A stretch of 16,166 bases of DNA from Pseudomonadota bacterium (GCA_009936895.1 JAACDS010000263.1:1-16166), one strand, 5' to 3'; counted from the first letter of the stretch, positions 7,461 through 14,475 are shown. Numbers and translations: made by a program. The notes: generated by a model from the letters alone, not told the origin.

Positions 7461-8837
7461 ATGAGTAGCGGTCGAATCGTACAAATTATCGGCGCGGTCA
7501 TCGATGTAGAGTTTGATCGAAACAATGTGCCAAAGGTTTATGATGCACTCTCAGTAACGGACAGCGGCTTGACCCTGGAAGTTCAACAACAATTGGGCGA
7601 CGGCATCGTTCGCACAATTGCCATGGGTATTTCTGATGGACTCTCTCGGGGCTTAGAAGTCACGAACACCGGCGCGCCCATCTCGATCGCGGTGGGTGAA
7701 GAAACCTTAGGACGTATTGTGGATGTTCTGGGCACTCCCATCGACGAGAAAGGACCGGTAGACGCCAAAGAAGTCATGCCGATTCACCGTAAGCCACCAG
7801 CTTACGAGGACCAAATCGGTGGCAATGAAGTTCTGGAAACGGGCATCAAGGTGATCGACTTGATCTGTCCGTTCGCCCGTGGCGGTAAGGTTGGCTTGTT
7901 CGGTGGTGCCGGCGTTGGTAAGACCGTAACCATGCTAGAGCTGATCCGTAACATCGCTATCGAGCACTCGGGTCTGTCGGTATTTGCCGGTGTAGGTGAG
8001 CGTACCCGAGAGGGCAACGACTTCTACTACGAGATGGAAGAAGCGGGCGTACTCGACAAGATTTCCTTGGTGTTGGGCCAAATGAACGAGCCTCCAGGCA
8101 ACCGTCTTCGTGTTGCCTTGACGGGCCTGACAATGGCGGAAAAATTCCGCGATGATGGTCGTGACGTACTGCTGTTCGTTGACAATATTTATCGTTACAC
8201 CCTCGCGGGAACAGAAGTGTCTGCTCTGCTGGGCCGTATGCCTTCCGCGGTAGGTTATCAGCCAACGTTGGCGGAAGAGATGGGTGTTCTTCAGGAACGT
8301 ATTACGACGACAAAGGCCGGTTCGATTACGTCAGTCCAGGCGGTGTACGTACCCGCAGATGACCTGACTGACCCGTCGCCAGCGACGACCTTTGCTCACT
8401 TGGATTCAACGGTGACCCTGTCCCGGGCCATCACCGACTTGGGCATCTACCCTGCTGTTGACCCGCTGGATTCCACCAGCCGTCAGCTGGACCCGTTGGT
8501 TGTGGGCGAAGAGCACTACAACGTGGCTCAGGAAGTCCAACAAGTGCTTCAGCGTTATCAAGAACTGCGAGACATTATTGCGATCTTGGGTATGGATGAG
8601 CTGTCTGAAGAAGATAAGCAGCTGGTATACCGCGCTCGTAAGGTACAAAAATTCTTCTCCCAGCCCTTCTTCGTTGCTGAACAGTTCACCGGCAATAGCG
8701 GTAAGTTCGTTAGCCGAGAAGATACTGTGCGTAGCTTCAAGGCGATTTTGGAAGGGGAATACGATGACCTTCCGGAAGATGCGTTTTACATGGTTGGTGG
8801 TATCGAAGACGCGATTGAAAAAGCAAAAACGCTTTAA
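7461..8837 (+). CDS. atpD: ATP synthase F1 subunit beta
   Basis: Catalytic subunit of F1. It has 458 residues (E. coli 460). Walker A GGAGVGKT is at residues 148-155; GERTREGND holds the catalytic Glu180 and neighbouring Arg181; VLLFVDNIYRYT is the Walker B region; and GMDELSEEDK is the DELSEED-type lever that contacts gamma. The ALLGRMPSAVGYQPTLAEEM block is the classic ATP synthase beta signature. The leader is A-rich (7424-7460), with GAGG about 7 nt before the ATG, which fits high translation. Stem-loops lie on both sides of the gene. The sequence is fully intact. Confidence 0.99.
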   Translation: MSSGRIVQIIGAVIDVEFDRNNVPKVYDALSVTDSGLTLEVQQQLGDGIVRTIAMGISDGLSRGLEVTNTGAPISIAVGEETLGRIVDVLGTPIDEKGPVDAKEVMPIHRKPPAYEDQIGGNEVLETGIKVIDLICPFARGGKVGLFGGAGVGKTVTMLELIRNIAIEHSGLSVFAGVGERTREGNDFYYEMEEAGVLDKISLVLGQMNEPPGNRLRVALTGLTMAEKFRDDGRDVLLFVDNIYRYTLAGTEVSALLGRMPSAVGYQPTLAEEMGVLQERITTTKAGSITSVQAVYVPADDLTDPSPATTFAHLDSTVTLSRAITDLGIYPAVDPLDSTSRQLDPLVVGEEHYNVAQEVQQVLQRYQELRDIIAILGMDELSEEDKQLVYRARKVQKFFSQPFFVAEQFTGNSGKFVSREDTVRSFKAILEGEYDDLPEDAFYMVGGIEDAIEKAKTL

Positions 8838-8867
8838 TCGACTCTTCGGCGTAAAACGACGTAATAA

Positions 8868-8891
8868 ACCGTTCGAAACAGGTCGAACGGT
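8868..8891 (+). other. Perfect 9-bp stem-loop between atpD and atpC
   Basis: ACCGTTCGA (8868-8876) and TCGAACGGT (8883-8891) pair without mismatch around a 6-nt loop, 30 bp after atpD. No T-run follows, so read-through into atpC is expected. It could slow 3' exonuclease decay of the atpD message and so favour beta over epsilon. Confidence 0.6.
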
Positions 8892-8929
8892 GGGCGTCCT
8901 AAACATGCAGGTTTACGAGAGGTAGCGAC

Positions 8930-9349
8930 GTGGCGACATTACAGTGCGAAATTGTCAGTGCAGAGGAATCCTTGTTCTCAGGCGCTATCACATCGCTGTC
9001 TGTTCGAGGCACTATTGGCGAGTTGGGGATCACACCTGGGCACGCACCGTTGCTGACAGGGATTAATCCCGGCGCGGTCACACTCCAAATGGAAGACGGC
9101 AGTGAAGAGGTGTACTTCGCATCTGGCGGCTATCTTGAAGTTCAGCCGGGCTTCGTCACGCTGCTGGCCGATACCGCCCTCCGAGCGGAAGATTTAGACG
9201 AGGCCCAGGCCGAAGAAGCGCGCTTGCTGGCAGAAAAAGCCATGGAAGATCGCAACGCAGAAACCGAATTCTCCTCAGCAGCGGCCATGATGGCTGAAGC
9301 GCTAGCTAAACAGCGCACACTCGAAGAACTTCGTCGCCGCAGGCGTTAG
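8930..9349 (+). CDS. atpC: ATP synthase F1 subunit epsilon
   Basis: Central-stalk subunit and inhibitor of ATP hydrolysis, bound to gamma and the c-ring. It has 139 residues, the same as E. coli. It starts with GTG at 8930, 7 nt after GAGAGG; no better ATG exists in frame. The N-terminal beta sandwich carries ATLQCEIVSAEESLFSG and the conserved GELGITPGHAPLLT. Two C-terminal helices follow (AEEARLLAEKAMEDRN, then MMAEALAKQRTLEELRRRRR) and form the arm that can extend into F1. The Arg-rich tail is normal for the family. It is the last gene of the atp operon. Confidence 0.97.
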   Translation: MATLQCEIVSAEESLFSGAITSLSVRGTIGELGITPGHAPLLTGINPGAVTLQMEDGSEEVYFASGGYLEVQPGFVTLLADTALRAEDLDEAQAEEARLLAEKAMEDRNAETEFSSAAAMMAEALAKQRTLEELRRRRR

Positions 9350-9371
9350 TCCGCAACGCGTCCTAACGTCT
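9341..9371 (+). terminator. Stem-loop overlapping the atpC stop codon; possible operon end
   Basis: AGGCGTTAG (9341-9349) pairs with CTAACGTCT (9363-9371) over 9 bp with one G-U; within the 13-nt loop CGC-AAC-GCG can form a further 3 bp. The 5' arm includes the atpC TAG. Only a short ATTT follows rather than a U-run, so it may be a weak or factor-dependent terminator, or an RNA 3'-end stabiliser at the end of the atp operon. Confidence 0.4.
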
Positions 9372-9386
9372 ATCCATTTGGCGGGG

Positions 9387-9392
9387 TATACT
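9387..9392 (+). promoter_or_regulatory. Possible -10 element for glmU
   Basis: TATACT matches the -10 consensus at 5/6 and is identical to the -10 of the predicted atp promoter. No good -35 lies 16-18 bp upstream (TAACGT at 9364-9369 is the best placed). The 106-bp atpC-glmU gap has room for a promoter. The assignment is weak. Confidence 0.35.
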
Positions 9393-9408
9393 TAAGTCGC
9401 TGCGATAC

Positions 9409-9420
9409 GCACCTAGGTGC
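9409..9420 (+). repeat. Perfect 12-bp palindrome in the glmU leader
   Basis: GCACCTAGGTGC is a perfect palindrome 36 bp before the glmU ATG and about 10 bp past the expected start from the possible -10 at 9387. It could be an operator for a dimeric regulator; as RNA it would need a small loop and be less stable. No known regulator was matched. Confidence 0.4.
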
Positions 9421-9455
9421 CCGTCGTCTCCCATAGGCATTACAGGTAACCCTTC

Positions 9456-10838
9456 ATGACCCCAAATGTCATCATTCTCGCTGCCGGCAAGGGCAGCCGA
9501 ATGAAATCCAATATCCCAAAAGTCCTGCACTCGATTGCTGGTGAGCCCATGTTACATCGGGTGATCAAAACGGCTGCGCAGCTTGCGCCGGAAGAAATGC
9601 ACTTGGTGTTGGGCCACGGCATTGATCAGATTGAAGCTAGCCTGAATGCACTGGACGGTCCGCTAAATACCGTTTTGCAAGCCGAGCAGTTAGGCACAGG
9701 GCATGCAGTGAAGATTGCTTTGGCGCATGTGCCTGATGATGGCGTTAGCCTTGTGCTCTATGGTGATGTCCCGCTGATAACCCACGACACCCTCGCCGAA
9801 TGCGTTGCGGCCGCCCAGTTAGGCCACTTGAGTATTGTGACCGCGGAATTTTCCGATCCAGCGCAATTGGGGCGTATTGCTCGTAACGACGCCGGCTACA
9901 TAGAAGCAATCATTGAGTACAAAGATGCGTCAGATGACCAGCGCGCCATTACCGAAATTAACTCCGGTATCCTCGCTGCGCCAACGCATCTGCTGCGAAA
10001 TTGGTTGAATAGGATAGAGCCCAATAACACTCAGGGAGAGTATTATCTCACCGATATCGTGAGCCTGGCGGTTGCCGATGGAGTGGCTGTTCACGGTATC
10101 GTTGTAGCGGACGAAAACGAAGTCATGGGCGTCAACGATCGTGCGCAGTTAGCGGAAGCCGAACGTTTGTTTCAAGGTCAACAAACTGCGTCGCTTATGG
10201 CCGCAGGTGTTTCTTTTGCCGATCCTGCACGGGTGGATATTCGCGGCTCTCTGAGCTGTGGTATCGATTGTTTTATCGACATAAACACGGTTTTCATCGG
10301 CGATGTCTCCATGGGCGAGGGGGTAACCGTTGGCCCAGGAGTCGTGGTGGAAGACAGTACGATTGGCGGTGGCGTCCGCATTAATGCCCATACCGTTATT
10401 GAAGGCGCTATCGTCGCCGAAGACTGTCAGCTTGGACCGTTTGCCAGAATACGGCCGGGCAGCAATTTCGCCGCGGGAGTGAAAATTGGGAACTTCGTCG
10501 AGACAAAAAAAGCGTCGCTGGGCAAGGGCGCTAAAGCCAGCCACCTGACGTATTTGGGCGACGCGATCATAGGGCCTGAGGTGAATATTGGTGCTGGCAC
10601 GGTCACCTGCAATTACGATGGCGTTGATAAGCACCAAACAACCATCGGTAAGCGCGCGTTTATCGGCACCAACAGCACCTTGGTCGCGCCGCTAGAAATC
10701 GGCGACGATGCTTTCGTTGCGGCAGGATCTACCGTGACTTCGACAGTTGAACCCGAATCTCTAGCCGTAGGGCGGGCGCGTCAGCGCACAATCAGCAAAT
10801 GGCTCAGCCCGATACGCCGTAGAAAACGTCAAGAATAA
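9456..10838 (+). CDS. glmU: Bifunctional UDP-GlcNAc pyrophosphorylase / GlcN-1-P acetyltransferase
   Basis: Makes UDP-N-acetylglucosamine, the precursor for peptidoglycan and lipid A. The C-terminal half acetylates glucosamine-1-phosphate using acetyl-CoA, and the N-terminal half adds UMP from UTP. It has 460 residues (E. coli 456). The nucleotide-binding loop ILAAGKGSRMKS (7-18), QAEQLGTGHA (75-84) and YGDVPL (102-107, metal-binding Asp) mark the uridyltransferase. From about residue 250 there are left-handed beta-helix hexapeptide repeats (VTVGPGVVVEDSTIGGGV), followed by GNFVETKKASLGKGAKASHL and the acetyltransferase site NIGAGTVTCNYDG. AGGT is 9 nt before the ATG. It lies 31 bp before glmS and is likely co-transcribed with it. 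Confidence 0.98.
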   Translation: MTPNVIILAAGKGSRMKSNIPKVLHSIAGEPMLHRVIKTAAQLAPEEMHLVLGHGIDQIEASLNALDGPLNTVLQAEQLGTGHAVKIALAHVPDDGVSLVLYGDVPLITHDTLAECVAAAQLGHLSIVTAEFSDPAQLGRIARNDAGYIEAIIEYKDASDDQRAITEINSGILAAPTHLLRNWLNRIEPNNTQGEYYLTDIVSLAVADGVAVHGIVVADENEVMGVNDRAQLAEAERLFQGQQTASLMAAGVSFADPARVDIRGSLSCGIDCFIDINTVFIGDVSMGEGVTVGPGVVVEDSTIGGGVRINAHTVIEGAIVAEDCQLGPFARIRPGSNFAAGVKIGNFVETKKASLGKGAKASHLTYLGDAIIGPEVNIGAGTVTCNYDGVDKHQTTIGKRAFIGTNSTLVAPLEIGDDAFVAAGSTVTSTVEPESLAVGRARQRTISKWLSPIRRRKRQE

Positions 10839-10869
10839 CTGGGCCGTCAGGCTTTTTAGGGAAAACGCT

Positions 10870-12717
10870 ATGTGTGGAATCGTTGGAGTCGTCGCTGAAC
10901 GCAACGCCACCCCAATCCTAATTCGCGGTCTGCAGCGACTGGAATATCGCGGATACGATTCTGCTGGTGTTGCGGCCATCGGCCCCGACGGCAAGATCAT
11001 TCGCTCACGCCAAGTCGGCAAAGTGCAAAACCTAGTTGATGCGTTAGAGCAGAGCCCTGTTATCGGGGGGACGGGTATCGCGCATACTCGTTGGGCGACT
11101 CATGGCAAGGTCACGGGGGAGAATGCTCACCCGCACCTGTCGACATCAAGCGATGACGGACAAAATGTTTCTTTGGTGCACAACGGCATTATAGAAAATC
11201 ACGTCGCGTTGCGACAGGAGCTGAAAGGCCTAGGCTATGCCTTTACGTCTGAAACCGACTCCGAAGTCGTCGTCCACCTCATTCATCACTATTTGCAAAG
11301 CGATCAAAACCTGCTCGACGCCGTAAGACAAGCCGTGCGGCGCTTGGATGGAGCTTATGCGCTGGCGGTAATTGCCGCGGGCGAGCATCAACGAGTGATC
11401 GCTGCACGCCAAGGTTGCCCGCTGATTTTAGGTAAGGGCATTGGCGAAAATTACCTCGCGTCCGATATCTTGGCGCTGCGGGCCGTCACCGACCGCTTCA
11501 TCTATCTTGAAGAAGGCGATCTGGTCGATTTGCGATCAGACAGCATTGATATCTGGAACATCGACGATGAAGCGGTAGTTCGCGCTGACGTCAAAGTGTT
11601 CATGGAAGCCGACGACATGGATCGCGGCAATTATCGCCACTTCATGCAAAAGGAAATGTACCAGCAACCGGACGTAATTCAGCGGGCGTTGGAAGGTCGG
11701 GTGAGCAAGGACCGGGTACTCGAAGCGGCTTTAGGCGAAGGATCCACAGAGCTCTTAGCCAAGGTAGAGGCGGTGACGATCGTGGCCTGCGGCACCAGCT
11801 TTTTGGCTGGCAGCGTTGCGCGCTATTGGATTGAGGAGCTAGCCGGTCTGCCATGCCAGGTAGAGATCGCCAGCGAATACCGTTATCGCAAACCAGCAGT
11901 GCAGAAGAACAGCCTCTTCATCACGATATCCCAGAGCGGCGAAACCGCCGATACCCTAGCCGCTCTCAGGCTCGCAAAGGAAGGTGGGTTTTTAGCGACC
12001 CTCACACTCTGCAACGTGCCGACGTCGGCAACGGTGCGCGAATCGGATCTCGCCATGATGCTCAACGCGGGTACCGAAGTTGGTGTGGCATCGACTAAGG
12101 CATTCGTGGCGCAAACAACCGCGCTTATGTTGATCACCCTTTTGCTGGGACGCGAACGAGGATTAGACCCTGCTTTGGAAACCGATATTGTCCATCACCT
12201 TCATCAGTTACCGGGGACGGTCTCTGACTTGCTGAAACTGGACGCGCCCATTGAAAAATTGGCCAAGCACTTTGCCCATAAACAGCATGCGTTGTATCTG
12301 GGCCGGGGAAGCTTCTTCCCCATCGCTATGGAAGGCGCGTTGAAACTCAAAGAGTTGTCATACATTCATGCGGAAGGCTATGCAGCTGGCGAACTGAAGC
12401 ATGGGCCACTCGCCTTGGTAGATGAAGACATGCCCGTGGTGGCCTTGGCCCCGAATGACGAGCTGCTGGAAAAGCTCTACTCCAATCTGCAAGAAGTGCG
12501 TTCGCGAGGCGGAGAGCTGTATGTTTTTGTAGAGGAAGGGGTGGACTTACAGCCTGAGGACGGCATAACCCACATTACTCTGCCACCGTGCCATAAATAC
12601 CTGGCCCCCATTGCCTATGTGGTGCCGCTGCAGCTGTTGGCTTATCACATTGCGCTGATCAAGGGCACGGATGTCGATCAGCCGCGGAATTTGGCCAAGT
12701 CCGTGACGGTGGAGTAG
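10870..12717 (+). CDS. glmS: Glutamine-fructose-6-phosphate aminotransferase (isomerizing)
   Basis: First step of amino-sugar synthesis: fructose-6-phosphate plus glutamine gives glucosamine-6-phosphate. It has 615 residues (E. coli 609). It begins MCGIVGVV, whose Cys2 becomes the N-terminal catalytic nucleophile. The glutaminase domain continues with HTRWATHGKVTGENAHPH. Two SIS sugar-binding domains follow, with TISQSGETADT, STKAFVAQT and the isomerase block EGALKLKELSYIHAEGYAAG. The end PRNLAKSVTVE is the universal GlmS tail and also the Tn7 target recognition sequence. AGGGA lies upstream of the ATG. No glmS ribozyme is seen in the 31-bp leader, as expected outside Firmicutes. Confidence 0.98.
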   Translation: MCGIVGVVAERNATPILIRGLQRLEYRGYDSAGVAAIGPDGKIIRSRQVGKVQNLVDALEQSPVIGGTGIAHTRWATHGKVTGENAHPHLSTSSDDGQNVSLVHNGIIENHVALRQELKGLGYAFTSETDSEVVVHLIHHYLQSDQNLLDAVRQAVRRLDGAYALAVIAAGEHQRVIAARQGCPLILGKGIGENYLASDILALRAVTDRFIYLEEGDLVDLRSDSIDIWNIDDEAVVRADVKVFMEADDMDRGNYRHFMQKEMYQQPDVIQRALEGRVSKDRVLEAALGEGSTELLAKVEAVTIVACGTSFLAGSVARYWIEELAGLPCQVEIASEYRYRKPAVQKNSLFITISQSGETADTLAALRLAKEGGFLATLTLCNVPTSATVRESDLAMMLNAGTEVGVASTKAFVAQTTALMLITLLLGRERGLDPALETDIVHHLHQLPGTVSDLLKLDAPIEKLAKHFAHKQHALYLGRGSFFPIAMEGALKLKELSYIHAEGYAAGELKHGPLALVDEDMPVVALAPNDELLEKLYSNLQEVRSRGGELYVFVEEGVDLQPEDGITHITLPPCHKYLAPIAYVVPLQLLAYHIALIKGTDVDQPRNLAKSVTVE

Positions 12718-12742
12718 AAATTGCTAGATACTATGCAAACAC
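12680..12742 (+). other. attTn7-type target site at the glmS 3' end
   Basis: Tn7-family transposons use TnsD to read the conserved last codons of glmS and insert about 25 bp past the stop, here near 12740-12742. The recognition codons for PRNLAKSVTVE are intact. No Tn7 end sequence or tns gene is present in the window, so the site is unoccupied here. The call follows from established knowledge of Tn7, not from a tested match. Confidence 0.6.
12700..12717 (+). repeat. Direct repeat copy 1: true glmS end (Ser-Val-Thr-Val-Glu-stop)
   Basis: TCCGTGACGGTGGAGTAG, the last six codons of glmS, recurs at 12854-12871 with three changes, all at third codon positions and all silent, including TAG to TAA. 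The offset is 154 bp. It is the proximal copy of a possible recombination scar. Confidence 0.8.
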
Positions 12743-12853
12743 ATGTAAAAAGTTTTATTAGATCCGTTATTTTCAATGCAATTACGTGGAGTCTTATTTT
12801 TTTGTTCTTTTTTAAGTTCATTCTATGAAAGATAAGGAGTCAGTAATTTCTAC
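12718..12853. other. AT-rich segment (about 27% GC) behind glmS
   Basis: 136 bp between the two glmS-tail copies. A hand count of the first 133 bases gives about 36 G+C, far below the neighbouring genes. It has two long T-tracts (12795-12813 region) without a GC-rich stem before them, and two GGAGTC words (12788-12793 and 12836-12841). No open reading frame of note was found. It may carry transcription end signals for glmS, but its base composition and bracketing repeats suggest acquired or decayed DNA. Confidence 0.6.
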
Positions 12854-12871
12854 TCCGTTACGGTGGAATAA
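12854..12871 (+). repeat. Direct repeat copy 2: displaced glmS tail remnant
   Basis: TCCGTTACGGTGGAATAA encodes Ser-Val-Thr-Val-Glu-stop, exactly like the real glmS end, and matches it at 15 of 18 bases. Upstream, AATTTCTAC (12845-12853) weakly recalls the glmS AATTTGGCCAAG with a 3-base deletion. Further upstream the frame meets a TAA at 12833-12835. It lies 25 bp before the next gene. It is best read as a fragment of a second glmS allele. Confidence 0.7.
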
Positions 12872-12896
12872 TTTCGAGCGCTAACGGCGACCGACC

Positions 12897-13937
12897 ATGA
12901 TCGATATACGACAGCTGAAGGCCCCAATATTTTTGGCACCTATGGCAGGTGGCTTTAACACACCCGAATTGGTCGCTGCAGTTGCCAATGCCGGTGGAGT
13001 CGGCAGTTTCGGCTTTGCCTACGCCTCACCAGAAGCCATCGATCACGCCCTCGTGTCTGCGGCTGCTCGGACTAAAGGCCCGATCAACGCGAATTTTTTT
13101 GTATTTCCAGAGGTTCCATCTCCTCCGCCAGAACGAGTTGAGGCAGCATTGCGGTCGCTAAATGCATTACCTGTGGATAGGCGTTGGGATGGATCGGCGC
13201 TGACACTGCCCTATGTGCCTGACTTAGCCACTCAGCTGGAACCGGTTTGGCAGCAACGCCCTGCCATGGTGACATTTCATTTTGGCATTCCCCCGGCGGC
13301 AATTATTGAGAAAGCGCACGCACTAGGAATCAGCGTAGGCATTACAGCCACCTGCGTTGCCGAAGCACAGGCAGTTAAAGCCGCCGGTGCGAATTTTATT
13401 GTCGCCCAAGGATGGGAGGCTGGCGGTCATCGTGGGCGCTTTGGCAGTACAGGGGCTGATCAAGAACAGACCGTGCTGGTGTTAGTTCGAGCCATAGGGG
13501 AATGTGTATCACTGCCCGTTGTTGCTGCTGGTGGATTGATGACCGGCGCGGATATCGCTGGGGTTCTGTCCGCGGGAGCGACTGCGGCGCAGCTGGGGAC
13601 GGCATTTTTATGCTGTCCGGAAACCAACGCTTCTGTCTCTCATCGAACATTGCTGTTGGACGAAGAGCCCAGAGACACTGTCTTCACTTTGGCTTTTTCT
13701 GGTCGATCTGCGCGAGCCATTCAAAATCGGTTCATCGACGCGATGCAGGGAAAGGAGCTGTTAGAATTCCCTCTACAAAACACATTAACCGCCGCTCTGA
13801 GACAGTGGGCAAGTTGTCACGAAAATCCTGAGTTTCAAAGCGTCTGGGCGGGTACTGGCTATCGAGACATTCGGCCTCTACCAGCTGCGCAGTTAATGCA
13901 GGTTCTGGATCACGAGCTCAACGCTGCCCAGAGCTAA
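12897..13937 (+). CDS. Class I nitronate monooxygenase-like FMN protein (NPD/NMO family)
   Basis: Predicted FMN-dependent TIM-barrel oxidoreductase of the 2-nitropropane dioxygenase / nitronate monooxygenase family, which oxidises alkyl nitronates such as propionate-3-nitronate. It has 346 residues. Visible family motifs: an N-terminal APIFLAPMAGGFNTPELVAA phosphate/FMN loop, VTFHFGIP with the candidate catalytic His128, VAQGWEAGGHRG (169-180) and the FMN-phosphate loop VVAAGGLMTGADIAGVLSAG. The class I pattern (FHFG plus QGxEAGGHxG) is complete. The substrate cannot be told from sequence. Ribosome binding is weak (GGCGA). It follows the AT-rich glmS scar and runs head-on into the minus-strand unit, with 6 bp between stops. 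It is probably monocistronic. No link to flagella or ATP synthase is evident. Confidence 0.88.
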   Translation: MIDIRQLKAPIFLAPMAGGFNTPELVAAVANAGGVGSFGFAYASPEAIDHALVSAAARTKGPINANFFVFPEVPSPPPERVEAALRSLNALPVDRRWDGSALTLPYVPDLATQLEPVWQQRPAMVTFHFGIPPAAIIEKAHALGISVGITATCVAEAQAVKAAGANFIVAQGWEAGGHRGRFGSTGADQEQTVLVLVRAIGECVSLPVVAAGGLMTGADIAGVLSAGATAAQLGTAFLCCPETNASVSHRTLLLDEEPRDTVFTLAFSGRSARAIQNRFIDAMQGKELLEFPLQNTLTAALRQWASCHENPEFQSVWAGTGYRDIRPLPAAQLMQVLDHELNAAQS

Positions 13938-13943
13938 CATTGT

Positions 13944-14447
13944 TTAGGCGGGATCAGTTTCTTCCGACTCACCAGCCCCGGTATCATCAGATCCCGTCGC
14001 ATTGTTTAAAAATTGCAGGGGGGTAATCTGGTGGTCCAGCGACAGTGCCTCGGAAATCTCATGGGCTAATGTATCTGAGACTTCGAACACCGATGCAGGC
14101 GTAATGATACTCTGTTGGTACTTGGATCCTAGAGTAAAGTATTGATCGCAGTAGCTTTGAGGTAGGTAAACCCACACGGTGCCGCCGACGGTCCTGACCT
14201 CCCGATAACAAGGAGCCTTAGGCTTGTCTGCCGCCTTGCCTTGAGTATTCATTGACTCGATGTAGGCCTCTGTGCGCTTGGCGCCGTCGATAAATGTCAT
14301 GTCAATAAATGCCGATGTGCGGTTACCTAGGACCGACCGTAATTTTCGCGTCTCCCTCGTACCGTTGGGTAGGTTGGGCGCGCTCTCATAGAACGCCTTA
14401 GCCTTCTGGCGCTCTTTTGATTGTTTAATACCTTTGAATAAAGCCAT
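13944..14447 (-). CDS. Unrecognised 167-residue protein behind fliA
   Basis: I do not recognise this protein. It starts at ATG 14447, six nt after GGGGA, and ends at TAA 13944-13946. The N-terminus is basic and lacks a signal peptide (KGIKQSKERQKAKAFYESAP). A middle part (about 40-125) appears mixed alpha/beta with two Cys (80 and 100) around an aromatic stretch, VWVYLPQSYCDQYFTLGSKY. The C-terminus (about 150-167) is acidic and likely disordered. No transmembrane segment is seen, so it is probably cytoplasmic. It lies 64 bp behind fliA on the same strand, in the place where pseudomonads have cheY/cheZ, so it may be transcribed with the flagellar genes. A flagellar role is only a guess from position. 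Confidence 0.8.
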   Translation of the reverse strand: MALFKGIKQSKERQKAKAFYESAPNLPNGTRETRKLRSVLGNRTSAFIDMTFIDGAKRTEAYIESMNTQGKAADKPKAPCYREVRTVGGTVWVYLPQSYCDQYFTLGSKYQQSIITPASVFEVSDTLAHEISEALSLDHQITPLQFLNNATGSDDTGAGESEETDPA

Positions 14448-14461
14448 GTAATTTCCCCAGC

Positions 14462-14475
14462 CTGTGTCAGCACAG
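14462..14475 (-). other. Small stem-loop in the gap between fliA and the unknown gene
   Basis: CTGTG and CACAG form a perfect 5-bp stem with a 4-nt loop, 15 bp upstream of the unknown gene's ATG. No T-run lies on the minus strand, so it does not look like a terminator separating the two genes. Confidence 0.25.

Noticed and set aside
8406..8925. Long overlapping frames on both strands at the end of atpD (155 and 166 residues)
   Set aside because: They lie over the highly conserved beta subunit sequence and look like by-products of its codon pattern; translations show no family features.
10149..10637. Minus-strand frame of 162 residues inside glmU
   Set aside because: Antisense to the hexapeptide-repeat half of GlmU, whose regular codons keep other frames open.
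10839..10869. glmS ribozyme or terminator between glmU and glmS
   Set aside because: The gap is 31 bp, far too short for the ribozyme; GCC-GTCA-GGC before TTTTT has only three firm pairs.
12795..12813. Intrinsic terminator of glmS at the T-tracts
   Set aside because: The T-runs have no GC-rich stem directly upstream; at best a weak or factor-assisted end.
12855..12887. CCGTTA / TAACGG inverted repeat as an operator of the flavoprotein gene
   Set aside because: Only 6 bp per arm with a 21-bp spacer, and the left arm is explained by the glmS-tail copy.
12718..12896. Intact Tn7 end or transposon genes behind glmS
   Set aside because: No TGTGGGCGG-type Tn7 terminus and no tns-like reading frame; only the target site and a repeat remain.
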